A stretch of DNA of 64,000 nucleotides from Candidatus Promineifilum breve (lineage in GTDB: Bacteria; Chloroflexota; Anaerolineae; Promineifilales; Promineifilaceae). The DNA lies in contig NZ_LN890655.1 of the NCBI RefSeq assembly GCF_900066015.1, positions 3,202,726-3,266,725 of the forward strand, given 5' to 3'. How positions within the stretch are numbered: position 1 is the first letter of the stretch; every line of letters starts with the position of its first letter. Shown piece by piece: positions 1 through 7,239 of this stretch. The translations under genes and the position numbers were made by a program. The notes below the pieces were generated by a model. It was not told the origin of the DNA and searched no databases. It saw only the letters and a list, made by a program, of their open reading frames with translations.

Positions 1-2304
1 CCCCTTTTGGCTCCAGGCCAACCCGTCCGGCCCGACGAGCGATAGCTCGGACTGATAATCCACTGTTGGCGGGGCGACGGCCGTCCAGGCCATATCCACG
101 TCCAACGTCTCCCCGGCGGGTACACGGTCGCGGCTCAGAGCAAAGCCATCCAGCCGCAGTTCGCCGCCCCGCAGTGCCGTCGCCTGTTGCACCGGCGGCG
201 GCGCGGTTTGGCGCAAGGGCGTCTCGACGCGATCGACCAGCAGCTTGCCGGCCAGCAGGGCGACGCCGACCAGGGCGAGTAGTAGCCATGCGGAGCGGGG
301 GAGGGGTGGCGGGTAGCGAGTGGCGGGTGGCGGGTGATGATCGTCCTGAGCCGTTGAGAGGCGGCGATTGGCGTTCGGCCGACGCGCCCGCGCCGCCACC
401 GCAATTGCGCCGACGGCCGATAACAGACTGATACCGACCAGCGCCGCCCGCAATGGCGTGATCCCCCAATCGACGGCGAGGGTGTGGGTTCCGGCGGGCA
501 CGGCGAAGGTGATCAGCCCCGTCGGGTCTTCGGGCGTGATGGGCACGCGCGCGCCGTCGACGCGGGCCGACCAGCCGGCAAAATCGAAGCTGAGATAGCG
601 GGCGGTGAACGGCTCCGGCGAATCGACGGTCAGAGTCACGCCGAAACGTTCATAGGCCACGTCGCGGGCTTCGGCCGCGGCGGGCAGGGCGCTCAGGTCG
701 AAGCGCTGCGGCGTGCGCCCGGCGGCGAAGTCGGCCTCCAGCGGTGAGCCGGTCGGCCGCTCCCGCACCGTGCGCGGGAAGTAGCTGCCCTCCGGGTCAA
801 CGCCGACCAGCCCGGTGACGCGCTCATACTCATGCACGGTCATGATCGTCGGGAACGGCTCTTCGACGCACAGGCGGGGGTAGAGGTTGGGCATGGCCTC
901 GAGGATGAGCAGGCCGATGGCGGCGGCGGGAAAGACGACTGACCACAGACCACCGACCACCGACCGCCGACGGACGACCGCAGACCACTGACCACCGACC
1001 GCTGGCTGCACCACCTGAGCGCTATCCGTCACCCGCCACCCGCCACCCGCCACTTCTTCCGCGGTCTGTGGTCTGCGGTCTGCGGTCGATTTACGCTCCA
1101 GCCAATAGAACGGGATCCCCGCCAAGAACGCCACCGGCAGCGCCGCCCGGCCGACGAAACGCCACGGGAATTGCACGAAGTCGATCAGCGGCAACGCTTC
1201 CCAGAGCCAACGGGAGATGGGCAGGGCCATGAACAGGTAGAGCGCCGCGCCCAGGGCCATCAGCCAGATGTGCAGGCGCTGCTCGCGGGCGCGGCCGTCG
1301 CTGCCCCTGATCCACACCAGCCCGCTCAGCCCCGCGGCGGCCAGCAATAGCGGCACCCAGCCCAGCCGAAATAATAAGGGCGGATTGAGCAGCGCCGGGT
1401 TCTCGGCGGCCACCGGCGTCAGGATTTCGCCCAGCGTGGCAAAGTTATAGCGCCAGTCGTTGTTGCGCGTCGTCGTCGACATCTCCAGCGTCACCTGATC
1501 CATTTCCAGCAGCGCGCCGCCGGTGTAGAAGAAGGCCAGGCCGAGGCCGAGGAGGACGAGCGCGAGCGCGCGGAGCAGGGGAGCAGGGGAGCGGGGGAGC
1601 AGGGGGGCAGGGGAAAATGCCTCTGCCCCTTGATGGGCGAACAGGGCCAGGGCTATTAGATATATCAGCAGCGTGGGGGCGAAGATGAAGGTCGAGATGT
1701 TGTGGCTGATCGAGAGCAGGGCCAGACCCAGGACGCCGGCCAGGAAGGCGCGGACGGAGCCGAACAGCACCCAGCGCCGCCCCACCCACAGCAGAAACGG
1801 GAACAGCGGCAGGGCCAGCGATTCCGGGGCGTTGCCGCGCACCAGGGCGTCGATGAGGACGTAGGGCGCGGCCATGTAGGCCACGGCCGACACCAGCGCC
1901 GGCCGCTCGCCGAACAGGTCGCGCACCCACAGGAACATGAAGATGCCGCACAGCAGGATGGTCACGGCATAGAACAGATTCGACGCCGCCGGCAGCGGCA
2001 GCCCGGCCAGATGGGGCAGCAGGACGGCATAGAGCGGCGCGGCCTCGCGGTAGACGAAGAAGGGGTAGCCATAGCCGAAGGCCAGATCGGGCAGCCAGCG
2101 GGTCAGGAAGATGCCGTTGCCCCAGGCGTGGGTCATGGCCGCCACGCGATGGTAATGCAAATGGCCGTCGTGGGTGCAGGCGACGGCCGACGAATGCAGC
2201 AAGGGGGTGATGAGCGGCAGCCCGAAGAGAACAGTCAGCAGTAGCCAATAGGCAGTGTGCAGTCGGCCGCGACGGGGGCGGGGTTCGGCGGTTTCGGATG
2301 CCAC
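1..2304 (-). CDS. Polytopic membrane protein, PTPS-related/GT-C-like (partial, 3' end outside window)
   Basis: The minus-strand frame is open from a GTG at 2304 to base 1, so about 768 codons are seen and the C-terminus is missing. A first membrane segment (residues ~20-38) is followed by an HDGHLHYHR motif, then many hydrophobic segments up to about residue 400, a soluble beta-rich stretch, and a further membrane segment near residue 676. This layout resembles the membrane proteins annotated as 6-pyruvoyl-tetrahydropterin-synthase-related (PF10131 type), which look like GT-C glycosyltransferases; the family call is from memory of the motif. There is no clear Shine-Dalgarno and the start could lie upstream. 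Four tandem-repeat tracts (308-335, 941-1083, 1573-1612, 2232-2266) lie inside the gene and are translated. It is the last gene of the arg-side minus-strand run, but nothing ties it to arginine synthesis. Confidence 0.62.
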   Translation of the reverse strand, partial: MASETAEPRPRRGRLHTAYWLLLTVLFGLPLITPLLHSSAVACTHDGHLHYHRVAAMTHAWGNGIFLTRWLPDLAFGYGYPFFVYREAAPLYAVLLPHLAGLPLPAASNLFYAVTILLCGIFMFLWVRDLFGERPALVSAVAYMAAPYVLIDALVRGNAPESLALPLFPFLLWVGRRWVLFGSVRAFLAGVLGLALLSISHNISTFIFAPTLLIYLIALALFAHQGAEAFSPAPLLPRSPAPLLRALALVLLGLGLAFFYTGGALLEMDQVTLEMSTTTRNNDWRYNFATLGEILTPVAAENPALLNPPLLFRLGWVPLLLAAAGLSGLVWIRGSDGRAREQRLHIWLMALGAALYLFMALPISRWLWEALPLIDFVQFPWRFVGRAALPVAFLAGIPFYWLERKSTADRRPQTAEEVAGGGWRVTDSAQVVQPAVGGQWSAVVRRRSVVGGLWSVVFPAAAIGLLILEAMPNLYPRLCVEEPFPTIMTVHEYERVTGLVGVDPEGSYFPRTVRERPTGSPLEADFAAGRTPQRFDLSALPAAAEARDVAYERFGVTLTVDSPEPFTARYLSFDFAGWSARVDGARVPITPEDPTGLITFAVPAGTHTLAVDWGITPLRAALVGISLLSAVGAIAVAARARRPNANRRLSTAQDDHHPPPATRYPPPLPRSAWLLLALVGVALLAGKLLVDRVETPLRQTAPPPVQQATALRGGELRLDGFALSRDRVPAGETLDVDMAWTAVAPPTVDYQSELSLVGPDGLAWSQKG
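308..335. repeat. Tandem heptamer repeat inside CDS (4 units)
   Basis: Four consecutive 7-nt units, GGCGGGT, AGCGAGT, GGCGGGT, GGCGGGT. The same unit family recurs in an intergenic inverted arrangement at 27082-27145 and as CACCCGC units at 1030-1050. Confidence 0.85.
941..1083. repeat. Compound heptamer repeat inside CDS
   Basis: Nine units of the form GACCRCN occupy 941-1003 (63 nt, exactly 21 codons), three CACCCGC units occupy 1030-1050, and three GGTCTGY units occupy 1063-1083. The first and last blocks are inverted relative to each other. The reading frame stays open through the whole tract. Confidence 0.88.
1573..1612. repeat. Tandem octamer repeat inside CDS (5 units)
   Basis: Five 8-nt units of GAGCAGGG, with single-base variants GAGCGGGG and GGGCAGGG. 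Two more copies of this unit type occur intergenically at 33405-33420. Confidence 0.85.
2232..2266. repeat. Degenerate heptamer repeat inside CDS (5 units)
   Basis: Units CAGTCAG, CAGTAGC, CAATAGG, CAGTGTG, CAGTCGG in tandem. They encode the start of the first membrane segment of the membrane protein. This is the same unit family as 4191-4233. Confidence 0.65.
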
Positions 2305-2330
2305 AGCGCCTAAGTATGGCCCAGGCGCGC

Positions 2331-2355
2331 GGCGGGCGCAACGCGCCCGCCCTAC
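2331..2355 (-). repeat. REP-like hairpin with GTAG tetranucleotide
   Basis: On the minus strand GTAG (2355-2352) is followed by a 9-bp perfect stem (GGCGGGCGC with GCGCCCGCC) closed by a 3-nt loop. GTAG plus a short palindrome is the signature of REP elements mobilised by RAYT transposases. The TAG inside GTAG is the stop codon of the GNAT gene. The element also separates that gene from the membrane-protein gene. Confidence 0.7.
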
Positions 2356-2930
2356 TCGTCGCCCACGCCGACGCTACGGCTGCGGCGTTCCAGCAGGAGG
2401 GCGTCGCGCCACACGCCGTAATGGCAGGCCACCCGCTCGCGGCGGCCGATGACGCGGAAGCCGCGGCCCAGATGCAGGGCCACACTGGCCTCGTTCTCCG
2501 GGAAGATGCCCGCCTGGAGCGTCCAGATGCCCGCCGCTTCCGACGCCTCGACCAGCGCCGACAACAGCAGCCGGCCGACGCCCTGGCCGCGGGCGGCGGC
2601 GGCCACGTAGACGCTGACCTCGGCCACGCCGCGATAGGCCGCCCGCGACGACACCGGGCTGAGCGCCGCCCAGCCGACCACCGCCCGGCCGCGACGGGCC
2701 ACCAACCGGCCCACCGGCAGCCGGGCCGCGTCCCACGTCGCCCAATCCGGCGCGGCCGTCTCGAAGGTGGCCTGGCGGGTGGCGATGCCTTCCTCGAAGA
2801 TGGCGCGCACCGCCGGCCAATCGGCGGCGGTCAGCGGCGCGAGCAGCGTGGCTGCCTGACGCGCCTGCGTGGGGCGACGGCGGGCCGTAGCCCGGCTGGC
2901 GTTGAGGGGGGAGTTTAGGTGTAGGCTCAT
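2352..2930 (-). CDS. GNAT N-acetyltransferase, phosphinothricin-acetyltransferase-like
   Basis: Acetyl-CoA-dependent N-acetyltransferase of about 192 residues. The middle contains the acetyl-CoA loop ARGQGVGRLL preceded by the beta strand AEVSVYV, and the C-terminal part has the FPENEASVALHLGRGFR pattern characteristic of the Pat/Bar subgroup (YncA-like). The ATG at 2930 is chosen because GAGGA lies 8 nt upstream; an ATG at 2945 is also possible. The gene follows argD by 34 nt and probably shares its transcript. The substrate is unknown: amino acids such as methionine sulfone or phosphinothricin-like compounds are known for relatives, and the arginine context makes an amino-acid substrate plausible. 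Its stop codon is supplied by the REP-like hairpin. Confidence 0.82.
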   Translation of the reverse strand: MSLHLNSPLNASRATARRRPTQARQAATLLAPLTAADWPAVRAIFEEGIATRQATFETAAPDWATWDAARLPVGRLVARRGRAVVGWAALSPVSSRAAYRGVAEVSVYVAAAARGQGVGRLLLSALVEASEAAGIWTLQAGIFPENEASVALHLGRGFRVIGRRERVACHYGVWRDALLLERRSRSVGVGDE

Positions 2931-2964
2931 GGCGTTTGTCCTCATGGCAAAAATCCGGTTGAGT

Positions 2965-4155
2965 CTAGGCGGCCGATAGAACCGCGCCGAGGATGGCGAT
3001 GGCGTCGTCGATCTGTTCCCTGGTCACGATGAGCGGCGGCGCGAGGCGCAAGGTCGTTTCGCCGGCGTTGATGATCAGCAGCCCGTTCGCCCGCGCCTCG
3101 GCGATCAGTTCCGCCGCGGGCCGGTCAACGTCGACGCCGACCAGCAGCCCCGCGCCGCGCACGTCCAGCACGCGCGGGCTGTCCAGCTCGCGCAGGCGGC
3201 GGCATAGGGTTTCGCCGTTCTCGGCCACGGCGGCCAGGAACTCCGGCCGGGCGATGTGGTCGAACACCACCCCGGCGGCGCGGCACACCAGCGGCCCGCC
3301 GGCAAAGGTGCTGCCGTGCTCGCCGTAGCCCACGGCCGCGGCCACGTCTTCGGTCAGCAGGATCGCCCCGATGGGCAGGCCGTTGGCTAAGGGCTTGGCC
3401 AGGGTCATAATGTCGGGCCTGACGCCATAGGCCTCGTACGCCCAGAGGCGGCCGGTGCGCCCCAGCCCGCACTGGATTTCGTCAAAGATAAGCGTCACGT
3501 CGTGGGCGTCGCACAGGGCGCGCAGCCCGCGCAGAAATTCGGGCGTGGCCGGATGGATGCCGCCCTCGCCCTGCACAGGTTCGACGATGACGGCGCAGGT
3601 GGCCGGGCCGATGAGCGCCCGCGCGGCGGCCAGGTCGTTGAACGGCGCGAAGTGGACGCCGGGCACCAGCGGCGCGAACGGCTCGCGGTAGATGGCCTTA
3701 TAGGTGACCGACAGCGCGCCTAGCGTGCGGCCGTGGAAGCTGCCGCTGAAGGCGACGATCTCGCTCTTGCCGTCGCCATGCTGGGCGCGGGCGCGCTTGC
3801 GGGCGAACTTGAGGGCCCCTTCCACGGCCTCAGCCCCGGAGTTGGTGAGGAAGACGCGGTCGGCGAAGGAGTTGGTGACCAGCCGTTTCGCCAGCTCCAC
3901 TTGCGGCGCGGTGTAGTAGAGATTGCTGACGTGGGTCAGCGTGGCCGCCTGTTCGGCCACGGCCGCGGTCACCGCCGGGTGGCTATGCCCCAGCGCGGCC
4001 ACGGCGATGCCCGACATGAAGTCCAGATAGCGGTGGCCCTCGGCGTCATACAAATAAACCCCCTCGCCGCGCTCCAGCACAATATCCGCCCGCCGGTACG
4101 TCTGCATGACGTAGCGGGCTTCGTCCCCAATGACATCCTTTGTGTTAATCGTCAT
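2965..4155 (-). CDS. argD: Acetylornithine aminotransferase
   Basis: PLP-dependent class III aminotransferase that converts N-acetylglutamate semialdehyde to N-acetylornithine in arginine synthesis. About 396 residues, normal for the family. Visible motifs are the FDEIQCGLGRTG block (~225-236), TLAKPLANGLPIGA with the Schiff-base lysine near residue 254, and HGSTFAGGPLVC. The ATG at 4155 is chosen because GAGAGGAAGGG sits just before it; an upstream in-frame start at 4221 would translate the repeat tract and is unlikely. The gene lies 65 nt after argB, separated by the heptamer tract. The same fold also acts on succinyl-ornithine or LysW-linked substrates, but argC/argB context favours argD. 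Confidence 0.93.
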   Translation of the reverse strand: MTINTKDVIGDEARYVMQTYRRADIVLERGEGVYLYDAEGHRYLDFMSGIAVAALGHSHPAVTAAVAEQAATLTHVSNLYYTAPQVELAKRLVTNSFADRVFLTNSGAEAVEGALKFARKRARAQHGDGKSEIVAFSGSFHGRTLGALSVTYKAIYREPFAPLVPGVHFAPFNDLAAARALIGPATCAVIVEPVQGEGGIHPATPEFLRGLRALCDAHDVTLIFDEIQCGLGRTGRLWAYEAYGVRPDIMTLAKPLANGLPIGAILLTEDVAAAVGYGEHGSTFAGGPLVCRAAGVVFDHIARPEFLAAVAENGETLCRRLRELDSPRVLDVRGAGLLVGVDVDRPAAELIAEARANGLLIINAGETTLRLAPPLIVTREQIDDAIAILGAVLSAA

Positions 4156-4190
4156 ATCCCTTCCTCTCTCCATCAGAATCGTCTGTCTCA

Positions 4191-4233
4191 ACTGACCTAC
4201 TGCCCACTGCCTACTGACCACTACCCACTGAAC
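4191..4233. repeat. Degenerate heptamer repeat between argB and argD
   Basis: Units such as ACTGCCC, ACTGCCT, ACTGACC, ACTACCC, ACTGAAC in tandem (six units with one extra base). The tract overlaps the end of argB: the last codons and the TAG stop at 4223-4221 fall inside it. Confidence 0.8.
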
Positions 4234-4976
4234 ACCGTCCCCCCGCCACTGCTCAACCCCGCCAGATCGACGATTCGCACCCGGGGCACGCCGCGACCGA
4301 CGGCGGCCAGCGCCGTGCGCACCTTGGGGATCATGCCGTCGGTGACGATGCCGTCCCGAATCAGCGCCTCGGCCTGGCCCGACGAAAGCTGCCGTACGAT
4401 GACGCCCGCTTGCAGCACACCGGGCACGTTGGACACGAAATCGAGTACCCCGGCCGACAGCGCCCCGGCGATGGCCCCGGCCGCCTCGTCGGCGTTGACG
4501 TTGTAGGTCAGGCCGTCTTCGCCCAATGAGATGGGCGAGATGACCGGCAGAATGCCGTGGTCGATGAAGTGGCGCAGCATAGTGGCCCGCACGTGGACGA
4601 TTTCGCCCACCAGCCCCAGGTCGGCCGTCGGGTGCGATTTGCGCCGGCAGCGCAACAGACCGCCATCGACGCCGCTGAAGCCCACCGCGTCCAGCCCGGC
4701 GGCCAGCAGGGCCACGACGATGGCCTTGTTGGTGTGGCCGGAGAGCACCATCTGGGCCACGGCCAGCGATTCGGCATCGGTGACGCGCAGGCCGTCGACC
4801 TTGACCGGCTCTATGCCCAACCGCGCCTGGAGCGCGGCGATCTCCTGGCCGCCGCCGTGGACGACGATGAGCGGCTCGTTTTCGGCCGCCTGTAGTGCCG
4901 CGATCTGCCGGGCCAACTCGTCGAGAAAGCCCGGTTTGTTCATTTCATTGCCGCCGATTTTGATGACGCGGGTCAT
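4221..4976 (-). CDS. argB: Acetylglutamate kinase
   Basis: Amino-acid kinase family enzyme that phosphorylates N-acetylglutamate, second step of arginine synthesis. About 251 residues. Visible are the N-terminal KIGGN, the HGGGQEI glycine-rich loop (~40), the KVDGLRVTD segment, the NVNADEAAGAIA nucleotide-site motif and the C-terminal DGMIPKV lysine motif. ATG 4976 is preceded by GAAGGAG at good spacing; GTG 4982 is the alternative. It follows argC by 57 nt. LysZ, which acts on LysW-bound aminoadipate, is a close relative; no lysW-like gene is in the window, so argB is preferred. Confidence 0.92.
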   Translation of the reverse strand: MTRVIKIGGNEMNKPGFLDELARQIAALQAAENEPLIVVHGGGQEIAALQARLGIEPVKVDGLRVTDAESLAVAQMVLSGHTNKAIVVALLAAGLDAVGFSGVDGGLLRCRRKSHPTADLGLVGEIVHVRATMLRHFIDHGILPVISPISLGEDGLTYNVNADEAAGAIAGALSAGVLDFVSNVPGVLQAGVIVRQLSSGQAEALIRDGIVTDGMIPKVRTALAAVGRGVPRVRIVDLAGLSSGGGTVFSG

Positions 4977-4993
4977 ATTCACTCCTTCTAATC

Positions 4994-5027
4994 AGACCTG
5001 ACAGGTCTCGGAAGACCTGTCAGGTCT
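4994..5027. repeat. Perfect inverted repeat between argC and argB
   Basis: AGACCTGACAGGTCT and its exact reverse complement flank a 4-nt loop (CGGA). Each arm is itself nearly palindromic. The same AGACCTGACAGGT core opens the longer palindrome at 29502-29572, so this is a dispersed element rather than an argC-specific terminator; no T-run follows it. Confidence 0.85.
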
Positions 5028-5033
5028 AGTGGG

Positions 5034-6041
5034 CTACTCCAGCCCCGCCGTTTCGTCGCAGCCGAACACGACGTTCATATTCTGCACCGCCTGCCCCGCC
5101 GCGCCTTTGATGAGATTGTCGATGGCCGAGGTCAGGATGAGCGTGCGGCCGGTCAGGGTCAGCCCGATGGCGCAGCGATTGGTATGGGTGACGTGGGCCA
5201 GCGCCGCCGTCTGGCCGCGCGGCAGTACAGACACAAATGGTTCGCCGTCATAAGCCGCCGTATACAGATCGCGCAGGTCGGCCTCGGCTACGTCCTTTTC
5301 AAAAGTGACGTAGATCGTGGACAGGATGCCGCGTGGCACGGGCAGCAGGTGGGGCGAGAAGATGAGCGCCGGGGCCGCGGCCCGCCATTGGGCGATGGCC
5401 TGCTCCATCTCCGGCAGGTGGCGATGGGCGCGGCCGATCTTGTAGGCCGAGAAGTTATCGGCCACCTCGACGAAATGGCTCGTCTGCGTCGGGGTGCGGC
5501 CCGCGCCGGAGACGCCGGACTTGCTGTCGGCGATGATCGGCTCGGCGATGGGCAGCCCCGCCCGCAGCAACGGCCACAAGGCCAGCAGGACGCTGGTCGG
5601 GTAGCAGCCGGGATTGGCGACGAGGCGCGCCCCGGGTAGCTCGGCCCGGTAGACCTCGGTCAGGCCATAGACGGCCTCGGCCAGCAGGTGGGGCGCGGGG
5701 TGGTCGTGGGCGTACCAGTGGGCGTAGGTGGCGGCGTCGCGCAGGCGGAAGTCGGCGCTCAGATCGATGACCCGCGTCCCGGCGGCCAGGGCCACGGTCG
5801 CCGTCTCGGCCGCGGCGGCGTGGGGCAGGCAGAGGAAGGCCACGTCGATCGCGTCGAGTGGCGCGTCTGCCCCGGCGATGAGCGGCAGGGCGGGCGCGGC
5901 GGGGAATACGTCACGCAGCGTCTTGCCCGCTTGGGATTGGGAAGCGACGAAGGCGATGTCGGCCGCGGGGTGGCGGCGGAGCAGTTTCACCAACTCCAGC
6001 CCGGTATAGCCCGTCGCGCCGAAAATGCCGGCTTTGATCAT
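5034..6041 (-). CDS. argC: N-acetyl-gamma-glutamyl-phosphate reductase
   Basis: NADPH-dependent reductase making N-acetylglutamate semialdehyde, third step of arginine synthesis. 335 residues. The Rossmann motif GATGYTG (8-14) and the active-site cysteine in NPGCYPTS (Cys146) are intact, as is the KSGVSGAGR segment. It is the first gene of a minus-strand argC-argB-argD operon. ATG 6041 has only a weak GAGG upstream. Its transcription is probably governed by the promoter at 6218-6245 and the terminator-like leader at 6063-6163. LysY is a paralogous possibility but no lysine-specific partner is present. Confidence 0.93.
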   Translation of the reverse strand: MIKAGIFGATGYTGLELVKLLRRHPAADIAFVASQSQAGKTLRDVFPAAPALPLIAGADAPLDAIDVAFLCLPHAAAAETATVALAAGTRVIDLSADFRLRDAATYAHWYAHDHPAPHLLAEAVYGLTEVYRAELPGARLVANPGCYPTSVLLALWPLLRAGLPIAEPIIADSKSGVSGAGRTPTQTSHFVEVADNFSAYKIGRAHRHLPEMEQAIAQWRAAAPALIFSPHLLPVPRGILSTIYVTFEKDVAEADLRDLYTAAYDGEPFVSVLPRGQTAALAHVTHTNRCAIGLTLTGRTLILTSAIDNLIKGAAGQAVQNMNVVFGCDETAGLE

Positions 6042-6062
6042 TGCGAAATACCTCGATTCTCC

Positions 6063-6163
6063 AAAAAAAAGACCGCCAGACCCTTGTGAGGTCTGGCGGT
6101 CGGTTTACGCTTGTCGATTCGTCGGCGACTCAGGCAACCAAAAACACCAGACCTGTGGTCTGG
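6063..6163 (-). promoter_or_regulatory. argC leader: predicted transcription attenuator with competing hairpins
   Basis: Read on the minus strand, segment 1 CCAGACC (6163-6157) pairs with segment 2 GGTCTGG (6153-6147). Segment 3 (6101-6090) pairs with segment 4 (6082-6071) as a perfect 12-bp GC-rich stem followed by eight T (6070-6063), 21 nt before argC. Segment 2, with one extra A, is also 8-bp complementary to the CCAGACCT of segment 3, so a 2:3 antiterminator is possible. No T-box or known riboswitch motif was recognised. An in-frame stretch rich in arginine codons runs from TTG 6203 to TAA 6105 across segment 1, but it lacks a Shine-Dalgarno. Confidence 0.62.
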
Positions 6164-6217
6164 GGCGGGCGCGGGCGACGCGGGAAAGCCTAGGCTTGGT
6201 CAACGAACATGGGGGGA

Positions 6218-6245
6218 ATAATAGCAATCAAGGTAAGATTGTCAA
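6218..6245 (-). promoter_or_regulatory. Sigma70-type promoter of the arg operon
   Basis: On the minus strand TTGACA (6245-6240), a 16-bp spacer and TATTAT (6223-6218) form a near-consensus promoter reading toward argC. Transcription would begin near 6210, giving a leader of about 170 nt that contains the attenuator. The rest of the gap 6042-6355 holds no gene I can support. Confidence 0.65.
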
Positions 6246-6355
6246 TAGCTATGCGGTAAATTGAGCTTGGGCAAGGCGGTTGTTGGGATAGTGGCCTGTC
6301 ATATCATGTCAATATCGGTTATGATAGGGGATAAATCTATGGAGTTGACTCTCCT

Positions 6356-6769
6356 ATGGGCTTGCACACCATTACGCTCAACCTGCCGGACCAGCTTTAC
6401 CGTCGCTTGCAGCAGACGGCCCAATCGATGCGACGGCCTCTCAATGAGGTTCTGATTCGCGCCGTCGAGATCGGTAGCCCACCAACCTGGGATGACGTGC
6501 CGTCATCGTATCAAGTCGAACTCGCCGCGCTGGATCGGCTGGATGATGACAGCTTGTGGCAAATCGCTCGGGCTCGGCAGACGGAAGCTGAACTATCCAG
6601 ATATGTGGCGTTATTGGAGCGTAATGCTGAACAGACGATCTCGTCGGCTGAGCAGGTAGAGCTAGAAACGCTCCGCGAATCGGCCGATCTTTTCATGTTG
6701 AAAAAAGCCCAGGCGGTAGCGCTCCTCCATTGGCGCGGTCACGCCATTCCTCCCTCTGAGCGTTTATAG
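6356..6769 (+). CDS. Small RHH-like protein paired with HNH nuclease
   Basis: A 137-residue protein of unknown function. The N-terminal 35 residues (TITLNLPDQLYRRLQQTAQ, then MRRPLNEVLI) have the beta strand-helix-helix pattern of ribbon-helix-helix DNA-binding or antitoxin-like domains; the remainder is predicted helical with many Glu/Gln. It ends one base before the initiation region of the HNH gene, so the two are co-transcribed. The DNA here is less GC-rich than the flanking genes, which suggests acquisition. A toxin-antitoxin role is only a possibility; similar two-gene units are common in filamentous cyanobacteria and Chloroflexota as far as I recall. Confidence 0.7.
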   Translation: MGLHTITLNLPDQLYRRLQQTAQSMRRPLNEVLIRAVEIGSPPTWDDVPSSYQVELAALDRLDDDSLWQIARARQTEAELSRYVALLERNAEQTISSAEQVELETLRESADLFMLKKAQAVALLHWRGHAIPPSERL

Positions 6770-6775
6770 TTGACG

Positions 6776-7201
6776 ATGAGCGGTAAAATCTCGACAAAAT
6801 TGCACCGCCAATTGGTCGAAGCGGACGATCATTGTTGTGCCTACTGTCAAACCTCGGCCGCCAATACCGGCCAACCATTGACAGTGGATCACATCCTACC
6901 AATATCTCAAGGTGGAAAAACCGAGTTTGACAACCTTTGTTTTGCTTGCCGTCTGTGTAACGAATTCAAAGCTGCACATACGTCAGGTATTGACCCCCTG
7001 ACCGGCGAGGCAACACCTTTGTTTCATCCCCGCCACGATAGCTGGTCGGAACACTTCCTGTGGGATGGTAGTGGCAGCCGTTTGATCGGAGTGACGGCCA
7101 TTGGACGCGCTACTATTGTAACGCTCAACATGAACAATGAAGTCATCGTTCGTACGCGCTTGCGATGGGTAAGCGTAGGCTGGCATCCACCACAACTATA
7201 A
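6776..7201 (+). CDS. HNH endonuclease
   Basis: A 141-residue protein with a canonical HNH domain in its first 70 residues: paired cysteines CAYC, the DHILPISQGG motif (catalytic His), DNLCFACRLCN with the second CxxC pair and Asn, then K. The C-terminal half is unassigned (a RSxHFxW-like stretch ending at WHPPQL). ATG 6776 is the likely start; TTG 6770 is in frame and directly follows the stop of the upstream gene. HNH proteins of this size act as standalone nucleases in restriction, mobile-element or toxin contexts. No restriction or phage genes adjoin it, so its role is open. Confidence 0.85.
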   Translation: MSGKISTKLHRQLVEADDHCCAYCQTSAANTGQPLTVDHILPISQGGKTEFDNLCFACRLCNEFKAAHTSGIDPLTGEATPLFHPRHDSWSEHFLWDGSGSRLIGVTAIGRATIVTLNMNNEVIVRTRLRWVSVGWHPPQL

Positions 7202-7239
7202 ATTCTCAGATACTCGTTGAATGTCCTCGATACTATAGG

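Noticed and set aside
941-1083. Possible CRISPR-like array
   Set aside because: The 7-nt units are contiguous with no unique spacers, no cas genes are present, and the tract is within an open reading frame.
1445-2485. 346-codon minus-strand frame in the left membrane protein
   Set aside because: Out-of-frame shadow; the frame beginning at 2304 has the membrane segments and stays open to the window edge.
6063-6163. T-box riboswitch in the argC leader
   Set aside because: No T-box core (AGGGTGGNACCGCG-like) or specifier stem was found; the data fit simple competing hairpins better.
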